Of a stretch of DNA of 64,000 nucleotides, positions 29,303 through 40,296 are shown piece after piece. The translations under genes and the position numbers were made by a program. The notes under the pieces are model-generated. The model worked only from the letters and a program-made list of their open reading frames with translations, made no database searches and was not told the DNA's origin. This DNA comes from Pantoea agglomerans (GTDB lineage: Bacteria; Pseudomonadota; Gammaproteobacteria; Enterobacterales; Enterobacteriaceae). The stretch is from NCBI RefSeq assembly GCF_021397715.1, contig NZ_CP090207.1:3720001-3784000 (forward strand). Reading direction: 5' to 3'. Position 1 is the stretch's first letter, and each line of letters starts with the position of its first letter.

Positions 29303-30187
29303 CTATTGCTGGTCAGATTCTGATAAATCGTCTTGTGCCTGGCCGAGTTGCGCCAGTTCCAACAATGCGTATCGGTGTTCAACAAAGTTATTGACGTTGT
29401 TGGCCACCGCCAGTTTGAACAACGCTTTCGCGTCGTCCTTCTCCCCCAGACTTAGGTAGTACTTACCTAAATAGAAGTTGGTTTCACTGAGATGTTCAGC
29501 GAGCGAGGTGTTATCCGTTGCGTCCGCCTGGAGACTTTCCATCAACGACTTTTCGTTGATGTCACCCAGGTAGAACTCGACAATATTCCATCCCCATTGG
29601 TCTCTGACCGCTTTGTCGTGACGCTGTTGAAGCGCGACTTTTGCCTTGTCGACATCCATCTCACGTTCAACGAGATAGAGCCACAGACTGCGGAAAGGAT
29701 CGTTAGGATCGTCTTGATAAAACGCCAGCAGATCATCTTGCGCTAACTTGTATCGACCGCCGTAATAGAGGGCGATACCACGGTTTAAATGCGCATAGTT
29801 GTAAGTTGGATCAAGCTCAAGTACAGAATCAAACGCTTCATAGGCGGCATCAAAGTTGCCCGCCTGCGTTAAATATATGCCTAAGTAGTTAAACACTTCT
29901 GGCATATCTGGTCTTATAGACAGCGCTTGCGAAAAATCGTTCCGCGCTAATGCCCGCAGACCTAAACTATCATACAACACTCCGCGCTCATATAACAGCT
30001 GTGCGCGTTCATCATCGGTGAGGGCGCGACTGGCAAGAATTTGTTCCATGCGCGCCAGAATCACTTCCTGCTGCAGTGTGGGCTGTAGAGGTACTGCAAG
30101 AACTTCGTTCTTACGCCAATTGGAGTTGCTGCATCCTGCCAGCGTCAAAGCTGTCGCAACAAAACACCAGCGCAGAAAAGGCTTCAT
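29303..30187 (-). CDS. nlpI: Outer-membrane lipoprotein NlpI (TPR adaptor)
   Basis: 294 residues, the same as E. coli. The signal peptide ends in the lipobox LAGC (Cys19). TPR repeats follow, clearest at about 62-95 ([24 protein letters not shown]) and 96-130 ([23 protein letters not shown]), with more towards the C-terminus. NlpI recruits the protease Prc to degrade the peptidoglycan endopeptidase MepS and scaffolds cell-wall enzymes. Lies between pnp and deaD in conserved order. Confidence 0.96.
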   Translation of the reverse strand: MKPFLRWCFVATALTLAGCSNSNWRKNEVLAVPLQPTLQQEVILARMEQILASRALTDDERAQLLYERGVLYDSLGLRALARNDFSQALSIRPDMPEVFNYLGIYLTQAGNFDAAYEAFDSVLELDPTYNYAHLNRGIALYYGGRYKLAQDDLLAFYQDDPNDPFRSLWLYLVEREMDVDKAKVALQQRHDKAVRDQWGWNIVEFYLGDINEKSLMESLQADATDNTSLAEHLSETNFYLGKYYLSLGEKDDAKALFKLAVANNVNNFVEHRYALLELAQLGQAQDDLSESDQQ

Positions 30188-30275
30188 TTCCCACTCCCGA
30201 ATACAAACATTGGGATAACCATCCTGTTACCCGCCTGCTGTGCACAAGGATTCCCGCCCTCGCGATGACACAAAC

Positions 30276-30302
30276 GCCTCTCCCTGCCAGGCAAGGAGAG
30301 GC
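30276..30302 (-). terminator. Hairpin after pnp
   Basis: An 8-bp stem GCCTCTCC/GGAGAGGC extended by TGCC/GGCA across one mismatch, starting 15 nt after the pnp stop on the minus strand. The following sequence (GTTTGTG) is only weakly U-rich. Confidence 0.55.
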
Positions 30303-30316
30303 AAATCAGCAACGAC

Positions 30317-32452
30317 TTATTCCGCGTCAGGTGTGCTCACCGCTGCAGCTTCTTCAGTCTGCGGCTTAGATTCTGTCGCTTCTTTGATGCTCAGACGGAC
30401 ACGGCCCTGGCGATCAACTTCCATCACCTTAACCGGAACTTCCTGACCCATCTGCAGATAGTCAGTCACTTTCTCAACGCGCTTATCAGCGATCTGAGAA
30501 ATGTGAACCAGACCTTCTTTACCGCCGCCGATAGCAACGAAGGCACCGAAGTCAACGATGCGGGTCACTTTACCACTGTAAATGCGGCCCACTTCGATCT
30601 CTGCGGTGATCTCTTCGATACGACGAATGGCTTCTTTCGCTTTCAGACCATCGGTCGCAGCAATTTTCACTGTGCCATCATCTTCGATTTCGATCGTAGT
30701 GCCAGTCTCTTCGGTCAGTGCACGAATCACTGAGCCGCCTTTACCGATCACATCTTTGATCTTGTCAGAGCTGATTTTGATGGTGTAAATGCGTGGCGCA
30801 AATTCAGAAATCTCAGTACGCGGCGTGCTGATAGCCTGTTCCATAACGCCGAGAATGTGCAGACGCGCACCCCTGGCCTGGTTCAGCGCTTCCTGCATGA
30901 TTTCACGCGTGATGCCTTCGATTTTGATGTCCATCTGCAGCGCGGTGATACCTTCACGGCTACCGGCTACTTTGAAGTCCATATCGCCAAGGTGATCTTC
31001 GTCGCCGAGGATGTCAGACAGAACCACAAACTTCTCGTCTTCTTTCACCAGACCCATCGCGATACCGGCAACAGCAGCCTTGATCGGAACGCCTGCATCC
31101 ATCAGCGCCAGTGAGGCACCACAGACAGAGGCCATTGATGAGGAGCCGTTTGACTCGGTGATTTCAGACACCACACGAACGGTGTACGGGAATTCTTCCG
31201 CTTTTGGCATCACGGCCAACACGCCGCGCTTCGCCAGACGACCGTGACCAATTTCACGACGCTTAGGCGAGCCAACCATACCGGTCTCACCAACAGAGTA
31301 CGGAGGGAAGTTGTAGTGGAACAGGAAGCTGTCGGTACGTTCGCCCATCAGCTCATCCAGGTTCTGCGCATCGCGGGTGGTACCCAGCGTTGCGGTGACC
31401 AGCGCCTGCGTTTCACCACGGGTGAACAGCGAAGAACCGTGAGTACGTGGCAGCACGCCTGTACGCACATCCAGACCACGGATCATGTCTTTCTCACGAC
31501 CGTCGATGCGCGGCTCGCCGTTCAGGATGCGGGTACGAACCACATTCTTTTCAAGGCTGTGAACGATATCGCCAATTTCAGCGCTATCCAGTGTTTCATC
31601 TTCAGCCAGCAGCGCAGCGATAGTTTCATCTTTGATCACGCCAACCTGGGTATAACGCTCCTGCTTATCCGTGATGCGGTAAGCATCGCTGATACGCGAT
31701 TCAGCCAGCGCAGCCACGCGAGAAATCAGCGCGGTGTTGGCGGCTTCTGGCTGCCAGTCCCAGCGAGGTTTGCCCGCTTCAGCAACCAGTGCATTAATGT
31801 TTTCGATAACAACCTGCTGCTGATCGTGGCCAAAGACCACGGCGCCCAGCATCTGCTCTTCTGACAGGATCTCAGCTTCAGATTCCACCATCAGAACGGC
31901 ATTCTGCGTACCGGCTACCACCAGATCCAGACGAGACTGTTTCAGCTCATCGGCCGTTGGGTTCAGCACATATTGATCGTTGATATAGCCGACGCGCGCC
32001 GAGCCGATTGGGCCGTTAAATGGCAGGCCAGAAAGTGCCAGCGCAGCAGACGCACCGATCATGGCCACGATGTCCGGGTGAACCTGTGGGTTTACGGAAA
32101 CCACGGTTGCAATAACCTGAACTTCGTTAACAAAGCCTTCCGGGAACAGCGGGCGAATCGGGCGGTCAATCAGACGCGCAATCAGCGTTTCGCCTTCGCT
32201 TGGGCGGCCTTCGCGACGGAAGAAGCTACCCGGGATACGACCAGCAGCGTAAGTACGCTCCTGATAGTTTACGGTCAGTGGGAAGAAGTCCTGACCTGGT
32301 TTAGATTTTTTCTGACCTACAACGGTGACGAACACCGCGGTATCGTCCATGCTCACCATAACAGCGGCAGTTGCCTGGCGAGCCATCATGCCGGTTTCCA
32401 GCGTGACGGTATGTTGACCATATTGGAATTTGCGTACGATCGGATTCAGCAA
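30317..32452 (-). CDS. pnp: Polynucleotide phosphorylase
   Basis: The start is TTG 32452 with AAGGA upstream, as in E. coli, where pnp also begins with UUG; this gives 711 residues, identical in length. An upstream ATG at 32521 is unlikely. Two RNase PH domains (first with [25 protein letters not shown]; second with GQTQ-type [14 protein letters not shown] and [19 protein letters not shown]) are followed by KH ([20 protein letters not shown]) and S1 ([31 protein letters not shown]). A 3'-5' phosphorolytic exonuclease and degradosome component. In E. coli it is autocontrolled through the RNase III-cut leader downstream of rpsO. Confidence 0.97.
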   Translation of the reverse strand: MLNPIVRKFQYGQHTVTLETGMMARQATAAVMVSMDDTAVFVTVVGQKKSKPGQDFFPLTVNYQERTYAAGRIPGSFFRREGRPSEGETLIARLIDRPIRPLFPEGFVNEVQVIATVVSVNPQVHPDIVAMIGASAALALSGLPFNGPIGSARVGYINDQYVLNPTADELKQSRLDLVVAGTQNAVLMVESEAEILSEEQMLGAVVFGHDQQQVVIENINALVAEAGKPRWDWQPEAANTALISRVAALAESRISDAYRITDKQERYTQVGVIKDETIAALLAEDETLDSAEIGDIVHSLEKNVVRTRILNGEPRIDGREKDMIRGLDVRTGVLPRTHGSSLFTRGETQALVTATLGTTRDAQNLDELMGERTDSFLFHYNFPPYSVGETGMVGSPKRREIGHGRLAKRGVLAVMPKAEEFPYTVRVVSEITESNGSSSMASVCGASLALMDAGVPIKAAVAGIAMGLVKEDEKFVVLSDILGDEDHLGDMDFKVAGSREGITALQMDIKIEGITREIMQEALNQARGARLHILGVMEQAISTPRTEISEFAPRIYTIKISSDKIKDVIGKGGSVIRALTEETGTTIEIEDDGTVKIAATDGLKAKEAIRRIEEITAEIEVGRIYSGKVTRIVDFGAFVAIGGGKEGLVHISQIADKRVEKVTDYLQMGQEVPVKVMEVDRQGRVRLSIKEATESKPQTEEAAAVSTPDAE

Positions 32453-32763
32453 AATCAAAGTCCTTAACTTCGGGGCACGGCTATCTGAAGCCTGCCATTG
32501 ATCACCGATCTTCAGTTGCATCCCTCGCGACTAATGACAACCCTTAACCGCCCCTGCGGTAAAGCCTCTCATTAGCCGCGCGAAACTCTGCAAACAAAGA
32601 TCACACTAAGCAACAATACATGAGTTTGGTCCGGATTGCTGCCGATTGCTCGAAAAAAGGGGCCATAAAGGCCCCCTCTTCACGAAACTCGCACAAATCC
32701 GATCGCAAGACACGTCTGGTGCAGAAACTCTGCATAACGCCCCGGCGACCCGATTTTTCAGAC
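32453..32763. other. rpsO-pnp intergenic region
   Basis: 311 bp without a protein gene. It holds the rpsO terminator (32653-32675) and the leader of pnp. In E. coli this stretch also carries the pnp promoter, the RNase III hairpin and, on the opposite strand, SraG. I see no sequence I can recognise as SraG and no second strong hairpin with a T-tract. Confidence 0.6.
32653..32675 (-). terminator. Rho-independent terminator after rpsO
   Basis: On the minus strand a stem GGGGCC/GGCCCC with a 5-nt loop followed by six T, 88 nt after the rpsO stop. Readthrough would give the rpsO-pnp transcript known in E. coli. Confidence 0.85.
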
Positions 32764-33033
32764 TTAGCGACGCAGACCGAGACTTTCGATCAGGCTGCTG
32801 TAGCGTGCAACGTCTTTACGCTTCAGGTAGTCCAGCAGCTTACGACGCTGAGATACCATGCGCAGCAGACCGCGGCGGCTGTGGTGGTCTTTTTTGTGCT
32901 CAGAGAAGTGACCCTGCAGATGGGTAATCTGCGCGGTCAACAGGGCAACCTGAACTTCAGTTGAACCGCTGTCGTTAGCACCACGGCCATATTTAGCAAC
33001 GATCTCTGCTTTAGCTTCTACGCTTAGAGACAT
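32764..33033 (-). CDS. rpsO: 30S ribosomal protein S15
   Basis: 89 residues, full length. It begins [33 protein letters not shown] and has the conserved [30 protein letters not shown] that binds the 16S rRNA three-way junction. A good ribosome-binding site (CTGGAG) precedes ATG. S15 represses its own translation in E. coli. Confidence 0.98.
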   Translation of the reverse strand: MSLSVEAKAEIVAKYGRGANDSGSTEVQVALLTAQITHLQGHFSEHKKDHHSRRGLLRMVSQRRKLLDYLKRKDVARYSSLIESLGLRR

Positions 33034-33164
33034 AATAAACTCCAGTAAAAAATGAATGTATGGGTGCCGATCTCTAATTCAGCATCCCGCTTTAAAGCCG
33101 CGCTATTCTACTCTTCGGCTGATAGCAACGCAAATGCGCTATCAGCGAAAAAGCGACACGCCGC

Positions 33165-34109
33165 TTAATCCTGATATTCAACCACTAAACGCCGCGGTGC
33201 CACGCGGCCATCGTCGGCGATTTCCGCCATACCGATAAATTTACGCGCTTCACCTTCAGTGACACGCACCAGCCCCTGTGCCGGCACATTGCTGGCCTGC
33301 ACCGGCTGACCCTGTTTGAAGTATGCCGCAACCGCAGACAACAAATTCACTTCAGGGAAATCTGCGGCAGGACTGTCCATCGGCAACAGCAGCGGGTCCA
33401 GCTGGGTTTCCAGCGCAATCCCGGCTTCGGTCGCCTCAGCCAGTAAGCTATGGAGCTGTTCCAGCGTCACCATCCGCTCATAGGGATAGCGTGCAACCTG
33501 CACCCGACGCAGCATGATAACGTGCGCACCACAGCCGAGTTTCTCGCCCAGATCATCAATGATAGTGCGGATATAGGTCCCTTTGGAGCAGTGGATTTCC
33601 AGCTCCAGCTCATCACCTTCCCAGCGAATAAATTGCAATTCGTAGACGGTGATGGGACGCGGCTCGCGCGCAATCTCAATGCCCTGGCGCGCATATTCAT
33701 ACAGCGGTCGGCCCTGATGCTTTAACGCGGAAAACATCGACGGCACCTGCAGCGTTTCGCCGCGGAAGCCTTCCAGCGCCGTATCCAGTTCTGCCTGGGT
33801 AAAGTTCACCGGACGCGTCTGCACCACGTTGCCATCGGCATCAGAGGTATCGGTACGCTCACCAAGGCGAGCGATGACCCGATAACGCTTGTCGGAGTCC
33901 AGCAGATACTGCGAAAACTTAGTCGCTTCACCCAGGCAAATCGGCAGCATGCCGGTGGCAAGCGGATCAAGCGCGCCGGTATGTCCTGCGCGGTTGGCGT
34001 TAAAAATACGCTTCACTTTCTGCAGCACATCATTCGACGAGACGCCTTGTGGCTTATCCAGCAACAACACGCCATGGACGTCGCGACCGCGACGACGCGG
34101 ACGACTCAT
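33165..34109 (-). CDS. truB: tRNA pseudouridine-55 synthase
   Basis: 314 residues, as in E. coli. The catalytic aspartate is Asp48 in [35 protein letters not shown] and [15 protein letters not shown] complete the TruB core, and a PUA-like C-terminal part follows. It makes pseudouridine 55 in the T-loop and helps fold tRNA. The start codon shares one A with the rbfA stop (TAATG), so translation is coupled. Confidence 0.97.
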   Translation of the reverse strand: MSRPRRRGRDVHGVLLLDKPQGVSSNDVLQKVKRIFNANRAGHTGALDPLATGMLPICLGEATKFSQYLLDSDKRYRVIARLGERTDTSDADGNVVQTRPVNFTQAELDTALEGFRGETLQVPSMFSALKHQGRPLYEYARQGIEIAREPRPITVYELQFIRWEGDELELEIHCSKGTYIRTIIDDLGEKLGCGAHVIMLRRVQVARYPYERMVTLEQLHSLLAEATEAGIALETQLDPLLLPMDSPAADFPEVNLLSAVAAYFKQGQPVQASNVPAQGLVRVTEGEARKFIGMAEIADDGRVAPRRLVVEYQD

Positions 34110-34516
34110 TACGCCTCCTCGTCATCACCGGTGGCGTCAGGGCCACGGCGCTCGGCATCGTTTTTCACGACGCTGCTGACGAGGTTAGACATGCGCATCC
34201 CTTCGATCAACGAGTTGTCGTAGAAGAAGGTCAGCTCAGGCACGATACGCAGGCGCATCGCTTTGCCGAGCAGAATGCGGATATAACCTGACGCTTCTTT
34301 CAGCGCTTTCAGGCCATTTTTAACCGCTTCTTCATCTTTATCATTCAGGAAGGTCACGAACACTTTGGCGTAGGCCAGGTCACGTGAGACTTCAACCCCG
34401 GAGACGGTAACCATCATGCCAAGACGCGGATCTTTAATCTCGCGTTGCAGGATCATCGCAATCTCTTTTTGCAGCTCTTGTGAAACGCGCTGCGGGCGAC
34501 CAAATTCTTTCGCCAT
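34109..34516 (-). CDS. rbfA: Ribosome-binding factor A
   Basis: 135 residues from ATG 34516, the start aligning with E. coli [11 protein letters not shown]; the ATG just before it is an alternative. KH-like fold with [32 protein letters not shown] and [21 protein letters not shown]. The acidic tail differs from E. coli ([11 protein letters not shown]). It acts in late 30S maturation and cold adaptation. GGGAG precedes the start. Confidence 0.96.
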   Translation of the reverse strand: MAKEFGRPQRVSQELQKEIAMILQREIKDPRLGMMVTVSGVEVSRDLAYAKVFVTFLNDKDEEAVKNGLKALKEASGYIRILLGKAMRLRIVPELTFFYDNSLIEGMRMSNLVSSVVKNDAERRGPDATGDDEEA

Positions 34517-34538
34517 CATTATTTCTCCCAAATAATTC

Positions 34539-34557
34539 GGGAGGCCAGTGGCCTCCC
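34539..34557 (-). terminator. Intercistronic hairpin between infB and rbfA
   Basis: An 8-bp stem GGGAGGCC/GGCCTCCC with a 3-nt loop in the 65-bp gap. The following minus-strand sequence is not a true T-tract, so partial termination or mRNA stabilisation is as likely as full termination. Confidence 0.5.
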
Positions 34558-34581
34558 AAATTGCATCACATCAGCAGTGAC

Positions 34582-37275
34582 TTACGCGATGGTGCGTTTA
34601 ACTTCAATCACTTCAAAGACTTCGATCATGTCGCCAACGCGGACATCGTTGTAGTTCTTCACGCCGATACCGCACTCCATGCCGTTACGCACTTCGTTGA
34701 CGTCATCTTTAAAGCGACGGAGTGACTCCAGCTCGCCTTCGTAAATCACCACGTTGTCACGCAGGACGCGGATTGGATTGTGACGCTTGATGTTACCTTC
34801 GGTCACCATACAACCTGCCACGGCACCGAATTTCGGTGACTTGAACACGTCGCGGACTTCAGCCAGACCAATGATCTGCTGTTTGTATTCCGGCGCCAGC
34901 ATACCGCTCATCGCCGCTTTCACTTCGTCAATCAGGTTATAGATGACGGAGTAGTAGCGCAGATCCAGGCTTTCGGCATCGATGACGCGACGCGCAGAGG
35001 CATCGGCACGGACGTTAAAGCCCAGAAGGATGGCGTTGGAGGCCGCAGCCAGCGTCGCATCGGTTTCGGTAATCCCGCCCACGCCTGAACCGACAATCTT
35101 CACCTTCACTTCGTCGGTGGAGAGTTTTAGCAGGGAGTCGGAGATCGCTTCCACAGAACCCTGAACGTCAGCTTTCAGCACGATGTTCAGTTCAGACACT
35201 TCGCCTTCGGTCATGTTAGCAAACATGTTCTCCAGCTTAGATTTCTGCTGGCGAGCCAGTTTAACTTCGCGGAATTTGCCCTGACGATAAAGTGCCACTT
35301 CACGCGCTTTCTTCTCGTCACGGACCACGGTCGCTTCATCACCGGCAGCCGGTACGCCGGACAGACCCAGGATCTCAACCGGGATAGATGGACCCGCTTC
35401 CATGACTTCGCGACCCAGTTCGTCACGCATAGCACGAACGCGGCCATACTCGAAGCCACACAGCACGATGTCGCCTTTGTTCAGCGTACCTTCACGCACC
35501 AACACGGTTGCCACCGGACCACGACCTTTGTCGAGGAACGATTCGATCACCACGCCGCTCGCCATACCTTCACGGATAGCGGTCAGTTCCAATACTTCCG
35601 CCTGCAGCAGGATAGCGTTAAGCAGATCGTCAATGCCGGTACCCGCTTTCGCAGAGACGTTAACGAACATGTTTTCGCCGCCCCACTCTTCCGGAATGAT
35701 ACCGTACTGAGTCAGTTCGTTTTTAACGCGATCCGGATCGGCTTCAGGCTTATCACACTTGTTCACCGCAACCACAACCGGCACTTTGGCCGCTTTGGCG
35801 TGCTGAATAGCTTCGACAGTCTGTGGCATCACGCCATCGTCTGCTGCCACCACCAGGATAACGATGTCCGTTGCCTGCGCACCACGTGCACGCATCGCGG
35901 TAAACGCGGCGTGGCCTGGGGTGTCGAGGAAGGTGACCATGCCGTTATCGGTTTCAACGTGGTAAGCACCGATGTGCTGGGTAATGCCGCCCGCTTCGCC
36001 AGAGGCGATTTTGGTTGAGCGGATGTAATCCAGCAGGGAGGTTTTACCGTGGTCGACGTGGCCCATGATGGTCACAACCGGCGCGCGGGATTCCTGCGCT
36101 GCATCGGTATCACGATCGTCCATTACCGCTTCTTCCAGCTCGTTTTCACGACGCAGGGTCACTTTGTGGCCCATCTCTTCGGCAACGAGTTGTGCAGTTT
36201 CCTGATCGATAACCTGGTTGATGGTCGCCATAGCGCCCATCTTCATCATCGCTTTGATGACCAGAGAACCTTTCACCGCCATTTTGTTCGCCAGTTCGGC
36301 TACGGTGATAGTTTCGCCAATCACGACATCGCGGTTAACCGCTTGTGCCGGCTTGTTAAAGCCCTGCTGCAAGGCGCTTGGTTTGCGATGCTTACCGCCT
36401 TTACCACCACGAATCTGCGCACGCGCTTCTTCACGGTCAGTTTTGGCTTCAGAATGTTTGTTGCCTTTTTTCGCCGGACGCGCCGCTTTAGCGGTGGTGC
36501 GCGCACGCGCACGACCCGCTTCAACCTGACGGTCGTTTTCATCTTCAGCCTGACGGGCATGGGTGGAAGTGGTGACGTGATAGTCGCCTTTATCTTCTTC
36601 TTCCGGTTTTTCCCATTCCGCTGATTTCTCTTCGGCCAGACGGCGGGCTTCTTCTGCTACGAGGCGGGCAGCCTCTTCAAGCTTACGGCGGGCTTCTTCT
36701 TCAGCTTTACGCTTCAGTTCGGCAGCTTCAGCTTCGCGACGGGCTTTATCGGACTGCGCAGCCTTGGTCACTTCGTCGGTAGGTTGATTTGTCACTTTCT
36801 CATTTTCCGCTGCTGCACGTTTGGCCTTGTCAGCGGCTTCGCGCTTGGCTTTCTCTTCGGCTTCACGTTGCGCTTTCTGTTCAGCTTCGCGACGGGCTTT
36901 TTCTTCAGCCTCGCGTTGCGCCTGCTCTTCCGCTTCACGCTGCGCCTCGGCTTCTGCTTCGGCCTGAGCTTGCTCAGACTCTGCATCACCTTTCACGTAT
37001 GTGCGCTTTTTGCGGACTTCGATTTGCACCGACTTACTTTTACCCCCGGTGCCTGGAATATTCAAGGTGCTGCGCGTTTTACGCTGCAGCGTCAGCTTAG
37101 CTGAACCGACCTGACCGTGCTCACGATTCAGGTGAGACAATAAGGTTTCTTTCTCGTGCTGGGTCACTGCGTCATTTTCAGACTTAGGGATCCCCGCATC
37201 AGCAAATTGCTGTACCAGGCGATCGACCGGAGTCTGAATTTCTGCGGCCAGCGATTTTACGGTTACATCTGTCAT
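34582..37275 (-). CDS. infB: Translation initiation factor IF-2
   Basis: 897 residues; E. coli has 890. An N-terminal domain is followed by a long charged helix rich in REAEEKA-type repeats (about 100-220), then the GTPase with [12 protein letters not shown] (G1), DTPGH (G3) and NKCD (G4; NKID in E. coli), and the fMet-tRNA binding C-terminal domain. It brings initiator tRNA to the 30S subunit. In E. coli shorter forms start at internal codons; a GTG in NEKVTNQP (base 36795) matches the IF2-2 start, and at the place of the IF2-3 Met there is another GTG (36771). It is part of the rimP-nusA-infB-rbfA-truB operon, 17 nt after nusA. Confidence 0.97.
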   Translation of the reverse strand: MTDVTVKSLAAEIQTPVDRLVQQFADAGIPKSENDAVTQHEKETLLSHLNREHGQVGSAKLTLQRKTRSTLNIPGTGGKSKSVQIEVRKKRTYVKGDAESEQAQAEAEAEAQREAEEQAQREAEEKARREAEQKAQREAEEKAKREAADKAKRAAAENEKVTNQPTDEVTKAAQSDKARREAEAAELKRKAEEEARRKLEEAARLVAEEARRLAEEKSAEWEKPEEEDKGDYHVTTSTHARQAEDENDRQVEAGRARARTTAKAARPAKKGNKHSEAKTDREEARAQIRGGKGGKHRKPSALQQGFNKPAQAVNRDVVIGETITVAELANKMAVKGSLVIKAMMKMGAMATINQVIDQETAQLVAEEMGHKVTLRRENELEEAVMDDRDTDAAQESRAPVVTIMGHVDHGKTSLLDYIRSTKIASGEAGGITQHIGAYHVETDNGMVTFLDTPGHAAFTAMRARGAQATDIVILVVAADDGVMPQTVEAIQHAKAAKVPVVVAVNKCDKPEADPDRVKNELTQYGIIPEEWGGENMFVNVSAKAGTGIDDLLNAILLQAEVLELTAIREGMASGVVIESFLDKGRGPVATVLVREGTLNKGDIVLCGFEYGRVRAMRDELGREVMEAGPSIPVEILGLSGVPAAGDEATVVRDEKKAREVALYRQGKFREVKLARQQKSKLENMFANMTEGEVSELNIVLKADVQGSVEAISDSLLKLSTDEVKVKIVGSGVGGITETDATLAAASNAILLGFNVRADASARRVIDAESLDLRYYSVIYNLIDEVKAAMSGMLAPEYKQQIIGLAEVRDVFKSPKFGAVAGCMVTEGNIKRHNPIRVLRDNVVIYEGELESLRRFKDDVNEVRNGMECGIGVKNYNDVRVGDMIEVFEVIEVKRTIA

Positions 37276-37292
37276 GCTGTTCCTTCCTGTTA

Positions 37293-38780
37293 TTACGCGT
37301 CATCGCCGAACCAGCAGATATTACGGGCGGCCATAATCAGCGCGCCGGCTTGCTCATCAGACATGCCTTCAATATCCGTCAGATCGTCAACACCTTGCTC
37401 AGCGAGATCTTCCAGCGTGCAAACGCCTTTCGACGCCAGGCGGAAAGCCAGAGCACGATCCAGACCTTCAAGATTCAGAAGATCCTCAGCGGGCTGCTGG
37501 TTACCAAGGCTCTCTTCTTTCGCCAGTGCCAGGGTGGTTAACGCATTTTTTGCTCGTTCACGCAGGGCTTCAATGGTCTCTTCGTCGAGGCCGTCAATTT
37601 CCAACAGCTCGTTGATTGGCACGTAGGCCAGTTCTTCCAGCGAAGAGAAGCCCTCTTCCACCAGTACGGTGGCGAACTCTTCGTCGATGTCGAGATGTTT
37701 GGTGAACATATCGATTGCTGCATGGGCTTCAGCCTGATGTTTGGCCTGCAGATCATCGACGGTCATTACGTTCAGCTCCCAGCCACTCAGCTGTGAAGCG
37801 AGACGCACGTTTTGGCCGTTACGGCCGATCGCCTGAGCCAGATTGCCAGCTTCTACGGCGATATCCATGGTGTGGTTATCTTCATCAACCACGATTGACG
37901 CCACATCAGCCGGCGCCATAGCGTTGATAACAAACTGCGCCGGGTTGTCGTCCCACAGCACGATATCGATACGCTCGCCACCCAGTTCACTGGAAACCGC
38001 CTGGACACGCGCGCCGCGCATACCCACACAGGCACCGACCGGATCGATACGTTTGTCGTTGGTCTTGACTGCAATTTTAGCGCGCGAGCCCGGATCACGA
38101 GCAGCGGCTTTAATTTCAATCACTTCTTCGCCAATTTCTGGCACTTCAATGCGGAACAGTTCAATCAGCATTTCCGGTTTGGAACGCGTCACGAACAGTT
38201 GCGCGCCACGCGCTTCCGGGCGAACAGAATAGAGCACGCCACGAATACGGTCGCCTGGGCGGAAGTTTTCACGCGGCAGCATATCTTCGCGCAGAATCAC
38301 GGCTTCGGCATTGCTGCCTAAGTCGAGGGAAATATTGTCGCGGTTAACTTTCTTCACCACGCCAGTAATAATTTCGCCTTCCTGCTCACGGAACTGATCA
38401 ACCACCATAGCGCGCTCAGCTTCACGCACTTTTTGCACGATAACCTGTTTAGCGGTCTGGGTGGTGATACGGTCAAAAGTGACCGATTCAATCTGATCTT
38501 CGACATATTCGCCCAGATTGAATGCTTCATCTTCGAAGCGGGCCGCATCCAGCGTGATCTCGCGCGTCGGCTGCGTCACCTCTTCTACGATTTCCCAACG
38601 GCGGAACGTATCGAAATCGCCACTTCTGCGATCAATGCTGACGCGTACGTCAATTTCTTGCTCGTACTTTTTCTTGGTCGCAGTCGCCAGCGCGCTCTCC
38701 AGCGCTTCGAAGATTTTCTCACGCGGCAGGGCTTTTTCGTTAGAAACGGCTTCTACAACAGCTAAGATCTCTTTGTTCAT
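37293..38780 (-). CDS. nusA: Transcription termination/antitermination factor NusA
   Basis: 495 residues from ATG 38780, as in E. coli. An N-terminal RNA polymerase-binding domain ([31 protein letters not shown]) precedes S1 ([21 protein letters not shown]), two KH domains ([37 protein letters not shown]) and two C-terminal acidic repeats ([40 protein letters not shown]). It governs pausing, intrinsic termination and antitermination. It lies 24 nt after rimP and 17 nt before infB. Confidence 0.97.
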   Translation of the reverse strand: MNKEILAVVEAVSNEKALPREKIFEALESALATATKKKYEQEIDVRVSIDRRSGDFDTFRRWEIVEEVTQPTREITLDAARFEDEAFNLGEYVEDQIESVTFDRITTQTAKQVIVQKVREAERAMVVDQFREQEGEIITGVVKKVNRDNISLDLGSNAEAVILREDMLPRENFRPGDRIRGVLYSVRPEARGAQLFVTRSKPEMLIELFRIEVPEIGEEVIEIKAAARDPGSRAKIAVKTNDKRIDPVGACVGMRGARVQAVSSELGGERIDIVLWDDNPAQFVINAMAPADVASIVVDEDNHTMDIAVEAGNLAQAIGRNGQNVRLASQLSGWELNVMTVDDLQAKHQAEAHAAIDMFTKHLDIDEEFATVLVEEGFSSLEELAYVPINELLEIDGLDEETIEALRERAKNALTTLALAKEESLGNQQPAEDLLNLEGLDRALAFRLASKGVCTLEDLAEQGVDDLTDIEGMSDEQAGALIMAARNICWFGDDA

Positions 38781-38804
38781 CCTGGTTAGCCTCAATCCGG
38801 ACTT

Positions 38805-39257
38805 TTAAAAGTGGGGGACCAGGTTCGCTTTCTGAATATTACTCAGCGCGAACACTTCATCGTTACCCTCAACGTTCACCGTGATCATCTCGCCATCAAC
38901 GGACTTGATGATTCCCTGCCATTTACGGCGGTTCTGAACGGCCATACGCAGCACCAGACTCACTTCATCGCCCATAAAACGGACATAGTGTTCTGCAGTG
39001 AACAGAGGACGATCGAGTCCCGGTGAGGAGACTTCAAGGTTGTAAGGCACGGTAATGGGATCTTCCACATCCATTACGGCACTTACCTGGTGGCTGACAT
39101 CGGCGCAATCATCGACATTGATGCCATCTTCACTATCAATATAGATGCGCAGGGTTGATGTGCGACCACGAACGAATTCAATTCCAACCAGTTCGTAGCC
39201 CAGCGCTTCTACCGGAGCCGATACCAACTCTGTCAATTTTTGCTCTAATGTGGACAA
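38805..39257 (-). CDS. rimP: Ribosome maturation factor RimP
   Basis: From TTG 39257 ([10 protein letters not shown]) the product has 150 residues, as in E. coli; a TTG 12 nt upstream also exists but overlaps the G-rich ribosome-binding region. [34 protein letters not shown] and [15 protein letters not shown] are signature stretches. It acts in 30S assembly. First protein gene of the nusA-infB operon, directly after the tRNA terminators. Confidence 0.95.
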   Translation of the reverse strand: MSTLEQKLTELVSAPVEALGYELVGIEFVRGRTSTLRIYIDSEDGINVDDCADVSHQVSAVMDVEDPITVPYNLEVSSPGLDRPLFTAEHYVRFMGDEVSLVLRMAVQNRRKWQGIIKSVDGEMITVNVEGNDEVFALSNIQKANLVPHF

Positions 39258-39274
39258 GCCCACCCCCAAGACAT

Positions 39275-39294
39275 AAAAAAAGGGCCTATAGCCC
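39275..39294 (-). terminator. Second terminator after the initiator tRNA gene
   Basis: Short stem GGGC/GCCC (GGGCTATAGGCCC on the minus strand) followed by seven T, just before rimP. Together with the hairpin at 39315-39338 it would reduce but not abolish transcription into rimP-nusA-infB. Confidence 0.75.
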
Positions 39295-39314
39295 AGTATT
39301 ACGATTCGCTAATA

Positions 39315-39338
39315 ACAAAAAACCCCGAATATTCGGGG
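39315..39338 (-). terminator. First terminator after the initiator tRNA gene
   Basis: A perfect palindrome CCCCGAATATTCGGGG followed on the minus strand by six T; on the plus strand CTTTT follows. It lies 131 nt downstream of the tRNA. Confidence 0.88.
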
Positions 39339-39468
39339 CTTTTAATCACTGGACCCTGTACGCCGCGATGCGGCCCGGACTCCATCCAAAGAATTTTCTT
39401 TCAAAAATGAGCCGTGAATGCGTCCGTCGATGCACACAGTATATTTGAAAAAGAACTCAAAGGGAAAG

Positions 39469-39545
<77 letters not shown>

Positions 39546-39604
39546 TCCGAAAACGTGGCGAATAATACGCCAAACCTGCATAAAATGCAAGTAATACTAA
39601 GATT

Positions 39605-39691
39605 TGGTACCGAGGACGGGACTTGAACCCGTAAGCCCAATCGGGCACTACCACCTCAAGGTAGCGTGTCTACCAATTCCACCACCACGGC
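39605..39691 (-). tRNA. leuU: tRNA-Leu (GAG)
   Basis: 87 nt with a long variable arm (GTGCCCGATTGGGC) and encoded CCA; anticodon GAG in CTTGAGGT. It is nearly identical to E. coli leuU, but base 5 is U instead of A, giving a U5-U68 mismatch in the acceptor stem (GCCGUGG opposite CCUCGGU). It lies 59 bp upstream of the initiator tRNA gene on the same strand; argG and yhbX, which separate them in E. coli, are absent. Confidence 0.96.
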
Positions 39692-39740
39692 ACTGCTTCT
39701 GACACTTCACTGACCACAACGATTCGTTGTGCTGACGATC

Positions 39741-40079
39741 TTACTTAGGAATATCGCTGCCCGGCGTAACCGGTTGAGCTGGCTTTTCAGTCTGTTGAGA
39801 AGACTGCGCCGGCGCAGAAAGATTTTCCCACTCGCTTCCTTTCGACGCTTTATTACTGTTCAGGTTACCGAGAACCAGGCTGATGATGAAGAACAATGCC
39901 GCTAAGATGCCGGTAGTACGCGTCATGAAATTGCCTGAACCCGTAGAACCAAACAGCGTACCGGATGCGCCTGCACCGAATGAGGCTCCCATATCAGCGC
40001 CTTTGCCTTGCTGCAGCATGATCATACCCACGAGGGCGATAGCTACAATAAGGAAAACAACTAAAAGAGCTTCGTACAT
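39741..40079 (-). CDS. secG: Preprotein translocase subunit SecG
   Basis: 112 residues from ATG 40079 (AAGGAACAGG upstream; a TTG 6 nt earlier is less likely). Two membrane helices (MYEALLVVFLIVAIALVGMIMLQQGKGADMG and ILAALFFIISLVLGNL), joined by the FGAGASGTLFGSTGSGNFMTR loop. It assists SecYE-SecA protein export. leuU follows 50 bp downstream. Confidence 0.96.
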   Translation of the reverse strand: MYEALLVVFLIVAIALVGMIMLQQGKGADMGASFGAGASGTLFGSTGSGNFMTRTTGILAALFFIISLVLGNLNSNKASKGSEWENLSAPAQSSQQTEKPAQPVTPGSDIPK

Positions 40080-40260
40080 ATTCAACCTGTTCCTTGCACG
40101 ATAATCGTACAGTTAAAGCTTCAACCAGTATTGATGGGGAGTCTCGTCATCACCCATCAGAAGCGGGTGTGAATACTAACCAAAGGCGGATACCTCTGCA
40201 AGCGCAATTTTCATCACCCCAACCGATTGCAGAAAAAAACGCCATCCCGGTGATTTTACA

Positions 40261-40286
40261 GGCGGTTCGGTAACCTGCGAACCGCC
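40261..40286 (-). terminator. Hairpin after glmM
   Basis: A 9-bp stem GGCGGTTCG/CGAACCGCC directly after the glmM stop, with an 8-nt loop. The minus-strand tail TGTAAAATC is a weak T-tract at best. Confidence 0.55.
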
Positions 40287-40296
40287 TGTCAGCGCA

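Noticed and set aside
32453..32763. SraG small RNA, expected between rpsO and pnp on the plus strand
   Set aside because: Location is right, but I could not identify a matching sequence or a plus-strand terminator.
40150..40172. CACCC...GGGTG hairpin upstream of secG
   Set aside because: Five-pair stem without T-tract; the likeness to other CATCAGAAGCGGGTG words in the window (near 48145) seems to be chance, as the second is in the fepA coding end.
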